Assembly: GCF_050589845.1 (NCBI RefSeq)
Contig: NZ_JBNGPA010000031.1
Span: forward strand, 1-64,000
Reading direction: 5' to 3'
From: Carboxylicivirga agarovorans
GTDB taxonomy: Bacteria > Bacteroidota > Bacteroidia > Bacteroidales > Marinilabiliaceae
Length of the DNA stretch: 64,000 bases
The notes under the pieces: model-generated
What the model was told of the DNA's origin: nothing
The model's database searches: none
Seen by the model: the letters and a program-made list of their open reading frames with translations, nothing else
Made by a program: the position numbers and the translations under genes
Shown here: piece after piece, positions 45,166 to 54,159 of the stretch
Numbering within the stretch: the stretch's first letter is position 1
How the letters are laid out: each line of letters starts with the position of its first letter

Positions 45166-46311
45166 ATGAAGACGTTTTATCTATTACTGTTAATGCCAAT
45201 GATAATAGTAGCATGCGGCAAACCCATCAACGATAGCAACACCAATCAGTTTCAACAAATCCGTGTAGGTATTTTTGACACCAACGGTGATAGTCCCGGA
45301 TGTATCACCGATGCCTATGAGGCAATACGGATTGACTCAATGATGATACCCGAAATTATTGGTGCAGCCACTATTATGTCAGATGAGGTGTTTAATTACG
45401 ATTTATTACTTTTTCCCGGCGGATCGGGAAAGGCCCAGACCATTAAGTTAGGTCAACTGGGTATGAAGCGGGTGCAGAACCTGGTAAACGAGCATGGCAT
45501 GGGCGTGCTGGGTATTTGTGCCGGTTCCTATGTTTTGTCACAAACCGGGGGTTATCCCTCTCTTGATCTGAGTGGCTTTGAGGCCATAGATATTGAGCAC
45601 GACCACCGCGGGCATGGTTTGGTCAAATTCTCATTGACAGAAGATGGTAAGGCATTCTTCCCCGAGTTGAATGGAGAAGAGGTATGGTATTCGAAATATT
45701 ATGAAGGACCGGTACTGACAGAACCTCAAAACCAGTTGTTTAATGGAAAATCATTATCAACCATGTTAAGCGATGTTCACACGGTTGAAGGTGCTCCTGC
45801 CAATATGACCAATAATCGTCCTTTTATTACCGCTACAGAAGCTGGCAAAGGCAAAGTGGTAACTTTTGTCGGACACCCTGAGAATACACCCGGAATGCGC
45901 TGGATGATACCACGCATGGTGCGCTGGGCTACCAATAGCGAGCAGATAGGATACCCTGCAAGCGTTGTACGTCCGCACATATATAAAGGGGAGTTGCTTT
46001 ATACTAGTGAACAGTTAAAAAAACAAGGGGAGTACTTTGATATGCTATGGGGCACTGAACAGGAAAAAACAGTAGCCATTAATAGTTTGGTTGCGCAGTC
46101 CTCATGGTCGGCCAAGAAAAAAATAATTGGTTTATTGCGTGATGAGTCTCCTAAAGTCAGGTTGACTGCAGCTAAAGCCATTGTGGAGCTTGAACGAACC
46201 GATGCGATGAAAGACCTTGAAGTGGCAGTGGCAAATGAAACAGACAATGCCTTAAAATCAAAATTGGAAGAGTATTTACAGGAGTTGCAAGGCATGTTAG
46301 GAAAAAAATAA
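45166..46311 (+). CDS. Lipoprotein with BPL_N glutamine-amidotransferase-like domain and HEAT repeats
   Basis: From the ATG at 45166 the protein is 381 residues with lipobox IVAC. The upstream in-frame extension is rejected because it would bury this signal. A class-I GATase/BPL_N-like domain follows: VGIFDTNGDSPGC, YDLLLFPGGSGKAQ, and the nucleophile elbow LGICAGSYVLSQTGG. After about residue 270 there are helical repeats of HEAT type (LRDESPKVRLTAAKAIVELERTD). The activity is unknown, as BPL_N proteins are mostly uncharacterised. It is envelope-located. Confidence 0.8.
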   Translation: MKTFYLLLLMPMIIVACGKPINDSNTNQFQQIRVGIFDTNGDSPGCITDAYEAIRIDSMMIPEIIGAATIMSDEVFNYDLLLFPGGSGKAQTIKLGQLGMKRVQNLVNEHGMGVLGICAGSYVLSQTGGYPSLDLSGFEAIDIEHDHRGHGLVKFSLTEDGKAFFPELNGEEVWYSKYYEGPVLTEPQNQLFNGKSLSTMLSDVHTVEGAPANMTNNRPFITATEAGKGKVVTFVGHPENTPGMRWMIPRMVRWATNSEQIGYPASVVRPHIYKGELLYTSEQLKKQGEYFDMLWGTEQEKTVAINSLVAQSSWSAKKKIIGLLRDESPKVRLTAAKAIVELERTDAMKDLEVAVANETDNALKSKLEEYLQELQGMLGKK

Positions 46312-46346
46312 ACCTTAAATACTGGTCAGGTTAGTACTTGTTTATT

Positions 46347-46354
46347 TAGCTTTG
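46347..46354 (+). promoter_or_regulatory. Candidate minus-7 box of the histidine phosphatase gene
   Basis: TAGCTTTG fits TAnnTTTG, 26 bp before the GTG start. Confidence 0.4.
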
Positions 46355-46379
46355 TACCATTAATCAAAAGCTTGATTGT

Positions 46380-47102
46380 GTGAAGATAAAAAGGTCAGTC
46401 ATAAATGTATTAGTTGCATTGCCACTGGCATTGTTGGCTGCCTGCGCCGGAAAGCAAGGGCTAAGCAATGATGCCTATTACAATGGATTTGATGATGGCC
46501 GGGCCTTCACAAACATTGAGGCTGCTGATAGCGGGACCATGAAAATATACCTGATCAGGCATGCCAAACCCAATGTGAAAAAGAGAAAAATATGCACCTC
46601 AGCTATGGCTCAGGCCTATGTTGATGCCTACGCCCAGGCGCCAATAATACCTTTTGACAGTTCACTGCTTAGCTATGATCTGCCATTTGATCAAACGATT
46701 TATTGTTCCAGTTTAAGGCGGGCCCGTGAAACAGCGCTGGCCATCTTTGGGGAGAATTATCACTTTGTTGTTGATCCGCAATACAGGGAATTTGAAACAC
46801 GCATTATTGCACAGCAAAATACCTTTTCCTTACCGCTTATTGTTTGGCAAACGCTAAGCAGGGCAGCGTGGGTTTCAGGTTTAAACCAAAGGGGTATAGA
46901 AAGCTATACAGAAGCCAAAGAACGGGCGCAGCGTGTGGCTGTCAACCTGGCACTTGCAGCAGAAGAGCAGCATACGGTTGTATTGGTTGCACATGGAATG
47001 CTCAACCGTGCCGTTGCCGGTCAACTGAAAAAAAATGGCTGGCAAATTGTGCAGCGACAAGGACATATCAACATTGGCGCAACTGTGCTTGTAAAAGAAT
47101 AA
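46380..47102 (+). CDS. Histidine phosphatase superfamily lipoprotein
   Basis: The 240-residue protein starts with GTG and has lipobox LAAC. The catalytic RHA motif appears in MKIYLIRHAKPNVKK, the second arginine in YCSSLRRARETA, and the second histidine in VLVAHGMLNRAV. It is a phosphohydrolase of unknown substrate located in the envelope. It lies 68 bp after the BPL_N gene and 43 bp before the methyltransferase. Confidence 0.86.
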   Translation: MKIKRSVINVLVALPLALLAACAGKQGLSNDAYYNGFDDGRAFTNIEAADSGTMKIYLIRHAKPNVKKRKICTSAMAQAYVDAYAQAPIIPFDSSLLSYDLPFDQTIYCSSLRRARETALAIFGENYHFVVDPQYREFETRIIAQQNTFSLPLIVWQTLSRAAWVSGLNQRGIESYTEAKERAQRVAVNLALAAEEQHTVVLVAHGMLNRAVAGQLKKNGWQIVQRQGHINIGATVLVKE

Positions 47103-47145
47103 AAGAGACTATAAAAACGAATGACAGATCTGTTCATTGACTAAC

Positions 47146-48087
47146 ATGACGACTCACAACTATATTTACACTTTTAAGTTCGACACGCATAATGAACAGT
47201 TGTGTAAGCTTGAATCACGACAATTATTTGGAAGAGAAGCAAGTAATAAGCTGCTGTTTTCCAATGTGCTGATTGATCCCTCAATAAGCCCGTTCATTAA
47301 AAACCGCTTTGAAATTATTTCATCGGCAGACGACTATGCCGGTTTGCTGAAAATAATTAAGGATAAAAGCATTTGTGTTGATGGTTTTAAAGTCGAATAC
47401 ATGGTGCTGGATGGCGATACAACAGGTTATGCCGAAAGGCTTACGAAACTTAAAGATGTTGGTTATTGCATCGAAGGTGATCCGGACTATGTTAAGCCAT
47501 CCATCATTTATTCCATATGTATGTATGACGTTACATGGTATTTTGGGATACTCGAAAAACACGATACCAGCTGGTTTAAACACAAAAATAAACCCTTTTC
47601 ATTCAGCAGTGCCATTAACATGGACATTGCCAAGGCCCTTGTCAGTATTGTGTCAAAAGGCGATAACAACAGGCGTCTACTGGATGCAGGTTGCGGCGTT
47701 GGCACGGTTATGCTCGAAGCATGTATTGCGGGTTTTGATATTGAAGGCTGCGATATTCATTGGAAAGCCTGCCAGTCGACCCGTAAAAACCTGGCACATT
47801 ATAACTATACGGCCAATGTTTATCGCACCGATCTGAAAGACCATGGCACCAGCTATGATGCAGCTATAATTGATCTGCCCTATAACTTGTTTAGTCATTC
47901 CGATGACGATAATGCGTTGCACATTATTGAATCGGCAGCCAAGCTGGCCAGCCGCCTGGTGCTTGTATCCACATCTGATATTAAAGAACTGATACAGAGA
48001 TCTGGATTAACACTGGATGATTACTGTGCGGTTGAAAAGAAGGGGAAAAAATTCTCAAGGAATATATGGGTGTGTGAAAAGAACTAA
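47146..48087 (+). CDS. RNA methyltransferase-like protein (TRM11/UPF0020 type)
   Basis: The protein (313 residues from the ATG at 47146; a TTG at 47137 is less likely) has an N-terminal THUMP-like or specificity domain and a C-terminal Rossmann methyltransferase domain. The SAM motif is RLLDAGCGVGTVMLEACIAG, and the catalytic loop AIIDLPYNLFS stands for D-P-P-Y. Homologues methylate guanine N2 in tRNA; the target here is inferred only. Confidence 0.82.
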   Translation: MTTHNYIYTFKFDTHNEQLCKLESRQLFGREASNKLLFSNVLIDPSISPFIKNRFEIISSADDYAGLLKIIKDKSICVDGFKVEYMVLDGDTTGYAERLTKLKDVGYCIEGDPDYVKPSIIYSICMYDVTWYFGILEKHDTSWFKHKNKPFSFSSAINMDIAKALVSIVSKGDNNRRLLDAGCGVGTVMLEACIAGFDIEGCDIHWKACQSTRKNLAHYNYTANVYRTDLKDHGTSYDAAIIDLPYNLFSHSDDDNALHIIESAAKLASRLVLVSTSDIKELIQRSGLTLDDYCAVEKKGKKFSRNIWVCEKN

Positions 48088-48145
48088 GGCGCTAATCATC
48101 TTGCTATTGTTATCACTGTTAAAAACTGATGTAACATAAATAACC

Positions 48146-48853
48146 ATGCACATACATTTTATTATACACGAGGCATTTGAAGGACCGGGAGCCATCAGGC
48201 AATGGGCCCTGAAGAGGCAATACAACTGCACATATACGCACTTGTATGCAGGCGATGCTTTGCCTCAGCATTGTAATGATTTTGATATGCTTATCGTAAT
48301 GGGTGGGCCCCAGTCGCCCGACATGAGCCGGCAGGAGTGCCCTCACTTCAACAGTGGGGCTGAGCAGCAACTGATAAAAATGGCTGTTGACAGTGGTAAG
48401 ATCGTTTTAGGAGTTTGCCTGGGAGCACAGATGATCAGTAATGCCCTGGGGGCAACAACAACAGCAAGCCCGTTCAAAGAGATAGGTTTATATCCGGTTA
48501 CTTTAACCGAAGCGGGAAAAAAGGATGCCTTGTTTACGGATTTTCCTGAAGTATTTGATTGCGGGCATTGGCACGGAGATATGCCAGGACTAACAAAAGA
48601 CGCGGTTGTTCTGGCACATAGCGAAGCATGTCCGCGACAAATTATCCGCTTTGCCCCAAAAGTATATGCTTTTCAGTGTCATTTTGAATTCACGCCTGAT
48701 GATATTGATGCGATGATAACCAACTGTGCGAAGGAACTGGAAGAAGAAAAGGATGCAGCATTCGTCCAATCGGTCGCTCAATTGCGGGCCAATGATTACA
48801 GTGGTGCGAATGCTTTGTTATTCAAATTGCTTGATCAGTTGGTAAAACGGTGA
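48146..48853 (+). CDS. Class I glutamine amidotransferase-like protein
   Basis: The 235-residue protein resembles stand-alone GMP-synthase-type amidotransferases (YfeJ-like): DMLIVMGGPQSPDM, the nucleophile GVCLGAQMISNALG, and the His/Glu pair in FQCHFEFTPDD. It may hydrolyse glutamine or gamma-glutamyl compounds; no partner synthase is next to it. Probably cytosolic. Confidence 0.87.
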   Translation: MHIHFIIHEAFEGPGAIRQWALKRQYNCTYTHLYAGDALPQHCNDFDMLIVMGGPQSPDMSRQECPHFNSGAEQQLIKMAVDSGKIVLGVCLGAQMISNALGATTTASPFKEIGLYPVTLTEAGKKDALFTDFPEVFDCGHWHGDMPGLTKDAVVLAHSEACPRQIIRFAPKVYAFQCHFEFTPDDIDAMITNCAKELEEEKDAAFVQSVAQLRANDYSGANALLFKLLDQLVKR

Positions 48854-48913
48854 TCAGTAATCATCAATTACAGGTTCTATGTCTGGTCGATCAACTCATG
48901 TCACTGTTCTAAA

Positions 48914-48964
48914 CCATTATTGCGCGTAACCAGGTCGAATGATCATTTTGGCTACGCGCAATGG
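48914..48964. terminator. Hairpin between converging genes
   Basis: TTGCGCGTA and TACGCGCAA pair perfectly and the stem extends to CCAT/ATGG with a 3-nt bulge. There is no T-run. It lies between the amidotransferase and the TPR gene. Confidence 0.5.
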
Positions 48965-49001
48965 AGGTTATTGAGGTGCATTAAAACACCTTACTGCCAG
49001 C

Positions 49002-50165
49002 CTATTCTTTTATAGGATTGGTATTAATGGCATGAACGATTTTCCAGTTGTCATCAATATTTCGCCATACAGAGGTAAAGCTCCCTTTTAACTCAACCTT
49101 ATCACCTTCTTTAGGAGTTGCGGTATAAGCAAATATTTGAGTAACAGTAGCAATGTTCTCAGCTGGTACCTCAACTGTTTCGCTTAGTATTTCAACATTC
49201 CAGGCAGTATACATATCGTGTGCTTTGTATACCCTGTCAACAAATTCCTTATACGAATCAAGGGCCTCGCCATTGACAACAAAGCAAAACTCAGGGCCGC
49301 TGTAATAGTTTTTCACGTATTTACCAACGTCGCGTGAGTTATAGTCGGCCACGAACTGTTGAGCCTGAACCTTTACCTCGCTGGCAATCATTTCGCGTTT
49401 AGCCATCCACTTGGCTTCTTTACCCTTCTTTTTAGACATGGTGAACTCATCATTGACCTCATAGGCTTTTTTATAGCTCTTGGCAGCCTCTTTATAGGAT
49501 TTAACCGCCATAAAATAATCGCCTTTTGAATCATATGGATTGGCCTTGTCAGGCGCCATTTCTATGTACTTGTCGAAGGATGCCTTAGCTTTGTCAAACT
49601 CCTTATTTGCCATGTGCATATAGCCTTTGGTATTGTGAATTGATGCCAGCTCAGGACTCATCTTTGCACATTCGTCAAGTATGCTCAATGCTTCAGCCCT
49701 TGTTTCGTCATTGCCACCAAGGTTATAGGCCAGCATGGTTTTAGCAAAAATGTTTTTGGGGTATAACTTAACTAACTGACGACTTTCAGCTATTGGAATG
49801 TATTTAGGATCAGCCTTCATTTTGACAGCACCTTCCTTCAGAACTTTTTCTCCCTTGTTCATTTTTCCCGTGTAGTCTGCCATCTTATCCAGTGCAGCTT
49901 CCCTGCTGGCTTTATCGCCGACAAGGGATTGCAAAAAGTAAGCCATAAAGAAATTGGGGTCGGCTTCCAGGGCTTTCTTATTAACTTTCTGCATTTTAGC
50001 AAACTCTACATCGTAAACAGCATCCATGGCTTCGGTGTAGAGCGCTTTGGCTTCTTTAGATTTTGTGGTAGCGGGCAAATACAAGTCCTGTGCAACTAAA
50101 GGAGCAACCATCGCCATTAGCAGAACTGTAAGCAGTCCCTGCCTTATTAAAGTAATCTTTTTCAT
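49002..50165 (-). CDS. Exported TPR protein with C-terminal SnoaL-like domain
   Basis: From the ATG at 50165 the protein has 387 residues with a signal peptide (MKKITLIRQGLLTVLLMAMVAPLVAQ). Helical TPR-type repeats follow (KALYTEAMDAVYDVEFAKMQKV, ASIHNTKGYMHMANKEFDKAKASFDKYIEMAPDK), then an NTF2/SnoaL-like domain (FVADYNSRDVGKYVKNYYS ... SVWRNIDDNWKIVHAI). It is a periplasmic protein of unknown role. The frame extends to 50216 but the signal peptide fixes the start. Confidence 0.8.
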   Translation of the reverse strand: MKKITLIRQGLLTVLLMAMVAPLVAQDLYLPATTKSKEAKALYTEAMDAVYDVEFAKMQKVNKKALEADPNFFMAYFLQSLVGDKASREAALDKMADYTGKMNKGEKVLKEGAVKMKADPKYIPIAESRQLVKLYPKNIFAKTMLAYNLGGNDETRAEALSILDECAKMSPELASIHNTKGYMHMANKEFDKAKASFDKYIEMAPDKANPYDSKGDYFMAVKSYKEAAKSYKKAYEVNDEFTMSKKKGKEAKWMAKREMIASEVKVQAQQFVADYNSRDVGKYVKNYYSGPEFCFVVNGEALDSYKEFVDRVYKAHDMYTAWNVEILSETVEVPAENIATVTQIFAYTATPKEGDKVELKGSFTSVWRNIDDNWKIVHAINTNPIKE

Positions 50166-50482
50166 GATAGGTGTTTTTATAATGAATAACAGGGTATTAT
50201 ACACCCAAAATAACATTCTGTCAATAGATTGAATATGGAATGTCGAACAAGTGATACTGCCTTCTTGTTAAAAACGGCTTTCGGCGTTCAGGCTGAACTG
50301 AAAATTTCGAGTGTTCGAAAAAATAATATAAGTCACATTTTCACCAATTTGCATGCTGTTAGTAAAGACCTTAAGGTCTGAACAATAGGCTGGCACAAAT
50401 TTGCAATCCGTGTCTGGTATATAAAAAAAGAGAGGTGAAAATTCACCTCTCCTTAACTACTAACTAAATGTTACAGTATTTA
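50166..50482. other. Intergenic region with two short palindromes and a terminator
   Basis: GTTCAGGCTGAAC at 50286-50298 and AGACCTTAAGGTCT at 50366-50379 are palindromes that could be operators. The GH92 terminator sits at 50423-50451. Confidence 0.45.
50423..50451 (-). terminator. Terminator of the second GH92 gene
   Basis: On the minus strand GAGAGGTGA and TCACCTCTC form a 9-bp stem with an ATTT loop, followed by a T7 run. Confidence 0.88.
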
Positions 50483-52741
50483 CTATTTACTCATTGAAGG
50501 AGGTAATGCCGAAACACCCCATTCTTTGGCCGGAGCCGATCCCATAATAAGTTTCAGTTCACCACCCTTCATCATTTCATTATGGGTAAACCATGAACGT
50601 TCCAAAGCCGCGCCATTTAAGGTGGCACTTTGTATATAAATGTTCTCTGGTGAGTTGTTTTCCGTTTTGATAATGAATGTCTGTCCGTTGGCCAGTTCTA
50701 TTTCAGCTTTGTCAAATAAAGGTGATCCTAAAATATAATTACCATCAGCCGGATTGACCGGGTAGAAACCCATTGAGCTTAACACATACCAGGCCGACAT
50801 CTGACCGCAGTCTTCATTACCACAAAGACCATCCACTTCTGTCGTGTACATGGTGCGATGTATTTCATTAACACGTTCTGCGGTTTTCCATGGTTTACCA
50901 ACATAGTTGTAGGCATATGCCACATGGTGACTTGGTTCATTCCCGTGCGCATACTGTCCGATCAATCCACTGATATCAGGAGATGCATGCTCACCTTTAA
51001 CGGCTTCGTCAATGGTGAATAATGAATCCAATTTGGTAACAAAATTATCTGGTCCGCCATGTAAGATGACCAAACCGTTAATATCGTGGGGGGCAAACCA
51101 TGAGTATTGCCATGCATTACCCTCAACATATTCGTCGTCGCGGTGAGAAGAGTATAGCGGATCAAACTCTTTCTTCCATTCGCCATTGGCCAGTTTACCT
51201 CGCATAAATCCTGTTGAAGCATCAAAATGATTTTTATAATAGGCGGCTCTCTTCATAAATTCCTGGTAAACTTCTTCGTTACCAATTGATTTGGCTACTT
51301 GTGCGATACACCAGTCGTCATAAGCATATTCCAGTGCTTTGGAAACCGATTCGTTTTCAAGGTCTGCAGGCAGATACCCGTATTCACGATAGTGATTTAA
51401 GCCTTCATGATCGGTCATGGCACTGGCCACCATGGCTTCTAAGAGCTCATTGCCATCAATATCGGTAATTAAGCCCTTCTGCCAGGCGTCGGCTATAACC
51501 GGTATGGCATGGTATCCAATCATACAATTGGTTTCATTTCCAACAAGCTCCCAAACCGGAAGCAAGCCGCTTTCGCGGTAAATAGCCATAAACGAATGGA
51601 TAAAATCATGGACCTTATCTTCCTGTATCATTGTAAACAAAGGATGGCTGGCGCGGAATGTGTCCCACAGTGAGAATACTGTATAACGCTCAAAACCTTC
51701 GGCTTTATTTACTTTCCCATTCAGTCCTTTGTATTCGCCATTATAGTCGGAATGAACATAAGGGGCGATCATGCTGTGGTACAATGCTGTATAGAATATT
51801 GTTTTAACATCTTCTTCAGGTGTTTGCACCCTGATCTTACGCAGTTCTTTTTCCCATGCATCAGATGCCTGCTTGCGCTGAGCAGTAAAATTCCAGTCCG
51901 ACATTTCTTTTTCAATGCTCAGGCGCGCACCGTCGATGCTGGCCGACGATAAACCAACCTTAAGCTGTAAAGGCTCTTCTCCGGCCTTATCAAACGATAA
52001 TACAGCTCTTACATCTGCACCTTTAAGTTCATTGGCAGCCTGTATCTCACCACCTTTCACCACTTTAAAATCGTTGATGGGCTGATTGGTTTCAATGACA
52101 AAGTACAACCACTGGTCACTGGCCCATCCTGATGATTTGCGATAGCCGACAAAGCGTGTGTCAGATTCCTTTTTGATGTAGGTGTCAATGGCCTTATCCC
52201 AGTTTATGGCATGACCCAGATCGATTATAACAGAGCGATCATCGCCGGGTGTAAACGAATAACGATGCAAGCCCACACGTCGCGATGCTGTTAGTTCAGC
52301 TTTGATGCCCTTGTTAAGCAGGTCAACAGTATAGTAACCGGCTTCGGCCGTTTCATGGTCGTGTGAGTAGCTGGCTTTGTAATTGTGTAAAAAGCCTTTA
52401 CCACCTGCGGTGGTATCAGAAACTACTTTTTGGTTAGTGGGAAGGATTATTAAGTCGGCCAGATCCCCAATACCTGTTCCGCTCAGGCACATGTGGGCAA
52501 AACCAACCAACTCCGATGATGAGGTATGATAGCCAGACACCCAGTCCCAGCCATTGACACCGTTAACCGGACTTAACTGTACCATGCCAAATGGGGTTGT
52601 GGCTCCCGGAAAGACATGTCCGTGAGCACCCGTTCCGATAAAGGGATCAACGTAGGTCGTTAAACGTGTCTCTTCCTGTGGTTGCTGACATGCCATCATG
52701 CCCAAAAGGGACATGGCAGCAAATAAAATCTTTAGCTTCAT
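50483..52741 (-). CDS. Glycoside hydrolase family 92 lipoprotein (alpha-mannosidase type)
   Basis: The 752-residue lipoprotein (lipobox MMAC) has the GH92 pattern: TYVDPFIGTGAHGHVFPGATTPFGMVQLSP, GTGIGDLADLIILPT, FSLWDTFRASHPLFTM, and GNEDCGQMSAWYVLSSMGFYPVNPADGNY. It is likely anchored to the outer membrane and cuts mannose residues from glycans. It differs considerably from the GH92 at 42565, so the two may have different linkage preferences. A ROK kinase gene lies 158 bp upstream on the same strand. Confidence 0.96.
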   Translation of the reverse strand: MKLKILFAAMSLLGMMACQQPQEETRLTTYVDPFIGTGAHGHVFPGATTPFGMVQLSPVNGVNGWDWVSGYHTSSSELVGFAHMCLSGTGIGDLADLIILPTNQKVVSDTTAGGKGFLHNYKASYSHDHETAEAGYYTVDLLNKGIKAELTASRRVGLHRYSFTPGDDRSVIIDLGHAINWDKAIDTYIKKESDTRFVGYRKSSGWASDQWLYFVIETNQPINDFKVVKGGEIQAANELKGADVRAVLSFDKAGEEPLQLKVGLSSASIDGARLSIEKEMSDWNFTAQRKQASDAWEKELRKIRVQTPEEDVKTIFYTALYHSMIAPYVHSDYNGEYKGLNGKVNKAEGFERYTVFSLWDTFRASHPLFTMIQEDKVHDFIHSFMAIYRESGLLPVWELVGNETNCMIGYHAIPVIADAWQKGLITDIDGNELLEAMVASAMTDHEGLNHYREYGYLPADLENESVSKALEYAYDDWCIAQVAKSIGNEEVYQEFMKRAAYYKNHFDASTGFMRGKLANGEWKKEFDPLYSSHRDDEYVEGNAWQYSWFAPHDINGLVILHGGPDNFVTKLDSLFTIDEAVKGEHASPDISGLIGQYAHGNEPSHHVAYAYNYVGKPWKTAERVNEIHRTMYTTEVDGLCGNEDCGQMSAWYVLSSMGFYPVNPADGNYILGSPLFDKAEIELANGQTFIIKTENNSPENIYIQSATLNGAALERSWFTHNEMMKGGELKLIMGSAPAKEWGVSALPPSMSK

Positions 52742-52898
52742 GTTTAGTCTATTTAATTATTTCAATTACTTACCAAACAGAAGTTGAAGTTAAAAACCTG
52801 TATAAGTCAGACGATAATTGAGCGAAGACGAATGCATGTTTTGAGCAGCGATCCGGCTTCGCCCATAAAGCCTGTAAACTTATTTCACATGTGGTGGC

Positions 52899-53873
52899 TT
52901 ATTGCTCCACTTGTTCAAGTTCTTTCCATACAATGGCACTGGCACCTAATACTGCGATCTTGGCTCCATCTAATTTAGAAGGTAAGAGCTGCACTTTGTC
53001 ACTGTATAAAAAGCACATGTTCTCTTCCATGTGTTTCTTAGTTGGTTTAAAAATGTAATCGCCGGCCTGTGCCAGACCACCAAATAAAAACACAGCTTCA
53101 GGACTTGAAAAGGCAACAAAATCGGCAATTGCACGTCCAAGCATCATACCGGTTTGTTCAAATGCTTCAAGGGCCAGCTCATCGCCTTTAACAGCTGCAT
53201 CATATACCATTTTAGAGGTAAACTGACCTGATGGCACCTTGCGCAGATCACTCGGGATCTTGGTATTGGCATTCAGCTCTGAAACGGTACGGCAAATACC
53301 TGTTGCCGATGCATAGGTTTCAAGGCAGCCTTTGCGACCACAGCCACACTCACGCCCGTTACGTTCAGTGATAACATGACCCAGCTCACCTGCAAAACCA
53401 TCATGGCCTAAAACCAGCTCGTTATTGACAATAATACCACTCCCAACGCCTGTACCTAATGTAAGCATAATAAAATTGCTCATGCCCCTGGCACCACCAT
53501 ACATTAATTCACCCATGGCGGCTGAATTCGCATCATTGGTCAATGCAATGGCCGGATAATCAAAATACTCACGCAGTAACTTAACAAAAGGCACCACGTC
53601 GCCCCAGCCCAGGTTAGATGCACCAACAATTTCGCCAGTGTAGTAGTTGCTGCTTGGTGCGCCAACACCAATGCCCATTACTTCAACTTCTTCATCAAGC
53701 TCATAAACTGTTTCATTGATTTTTGCACTGAGTACATCGAGGTAATTTTTCACGTCGGTATTGGTCAGTGTAGGTGTCGCTGATTCGGCCAGCAGATTAC
53801 CCGACCTGTCAACAACGCCAATTACCGTATTGGTTCCACCAATATCAATACCAATTGCTACTTCTTTCTTCAT
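52899..53873 (-). CDS. ROK family sugar kinase (glucokinase-like)
   Basis: The 324-residue protein has the ATP motif GIDIGGTNTVIGVVD, the catalytic region ALTNDANSAAMGE (Asp), GTGVGSGIIVNNELVLGHDGFAGELGHV, and the ROK zinc motif ECGCGRKGCLETYAS. It has no DNA-binding domain, so it is an enzyme and not a ROK repressor. It phosphorylates a hexose in the cytosol; glucose or mannose is suggested by the nearby GH92 gene. Confidence 0.92.
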   Translation of the reverse strand: MKKEVAIGIDIGGTNTVIGVVDRSGNLLAESATPTLTNTDVKNYLDVLSAKINETVYELDEEVEVMGIGVGAPSSNYYTGEIVGASNLGWGDVVPFVKLLREYFDYPAIALTNDANSAAMGELMYGGARGMSNFIMLTLGTGVGSGIIVNNELVLGHDGFAGELGHVITERNGRECGCGRKGCLETYASATGICRTVSELNANTKIPSDLRKVPSGQFTSKMVYDAAVKGDELALEAFEQTGMMLGRAIADFVAFSSPEAVFLFGGLAQAGDYIFKPTKKHMEENMCFLYSDKVQLLPSKLDGAKIAVLGASAIVWKELEQVEQ

Positions 53874-54159
53874 CTTTAAATGAATTTTAGTTTTAATTAA
53901 ACACTTGTTGTTTTTTGGTTGATGGATTTAAGTAAAAGCGCATTAATACTTAAACCCGCCTAAAGATAAGATTTAATCAAGAGCCAAAAACAAGTGCCGG
54001 CATATATACCTCGTTCAAAATGTAAAACATTTACAAACTCGATCAACATCTATCAAATGTAGCCATTTAAGAAGTAAGAGGCGGACCAAAAAAGGTGTAA
54101 GCAGATGGTTTTGACTACAATTATACGTAATTTGAACAAGAGACCACCCGCCTGAAACA

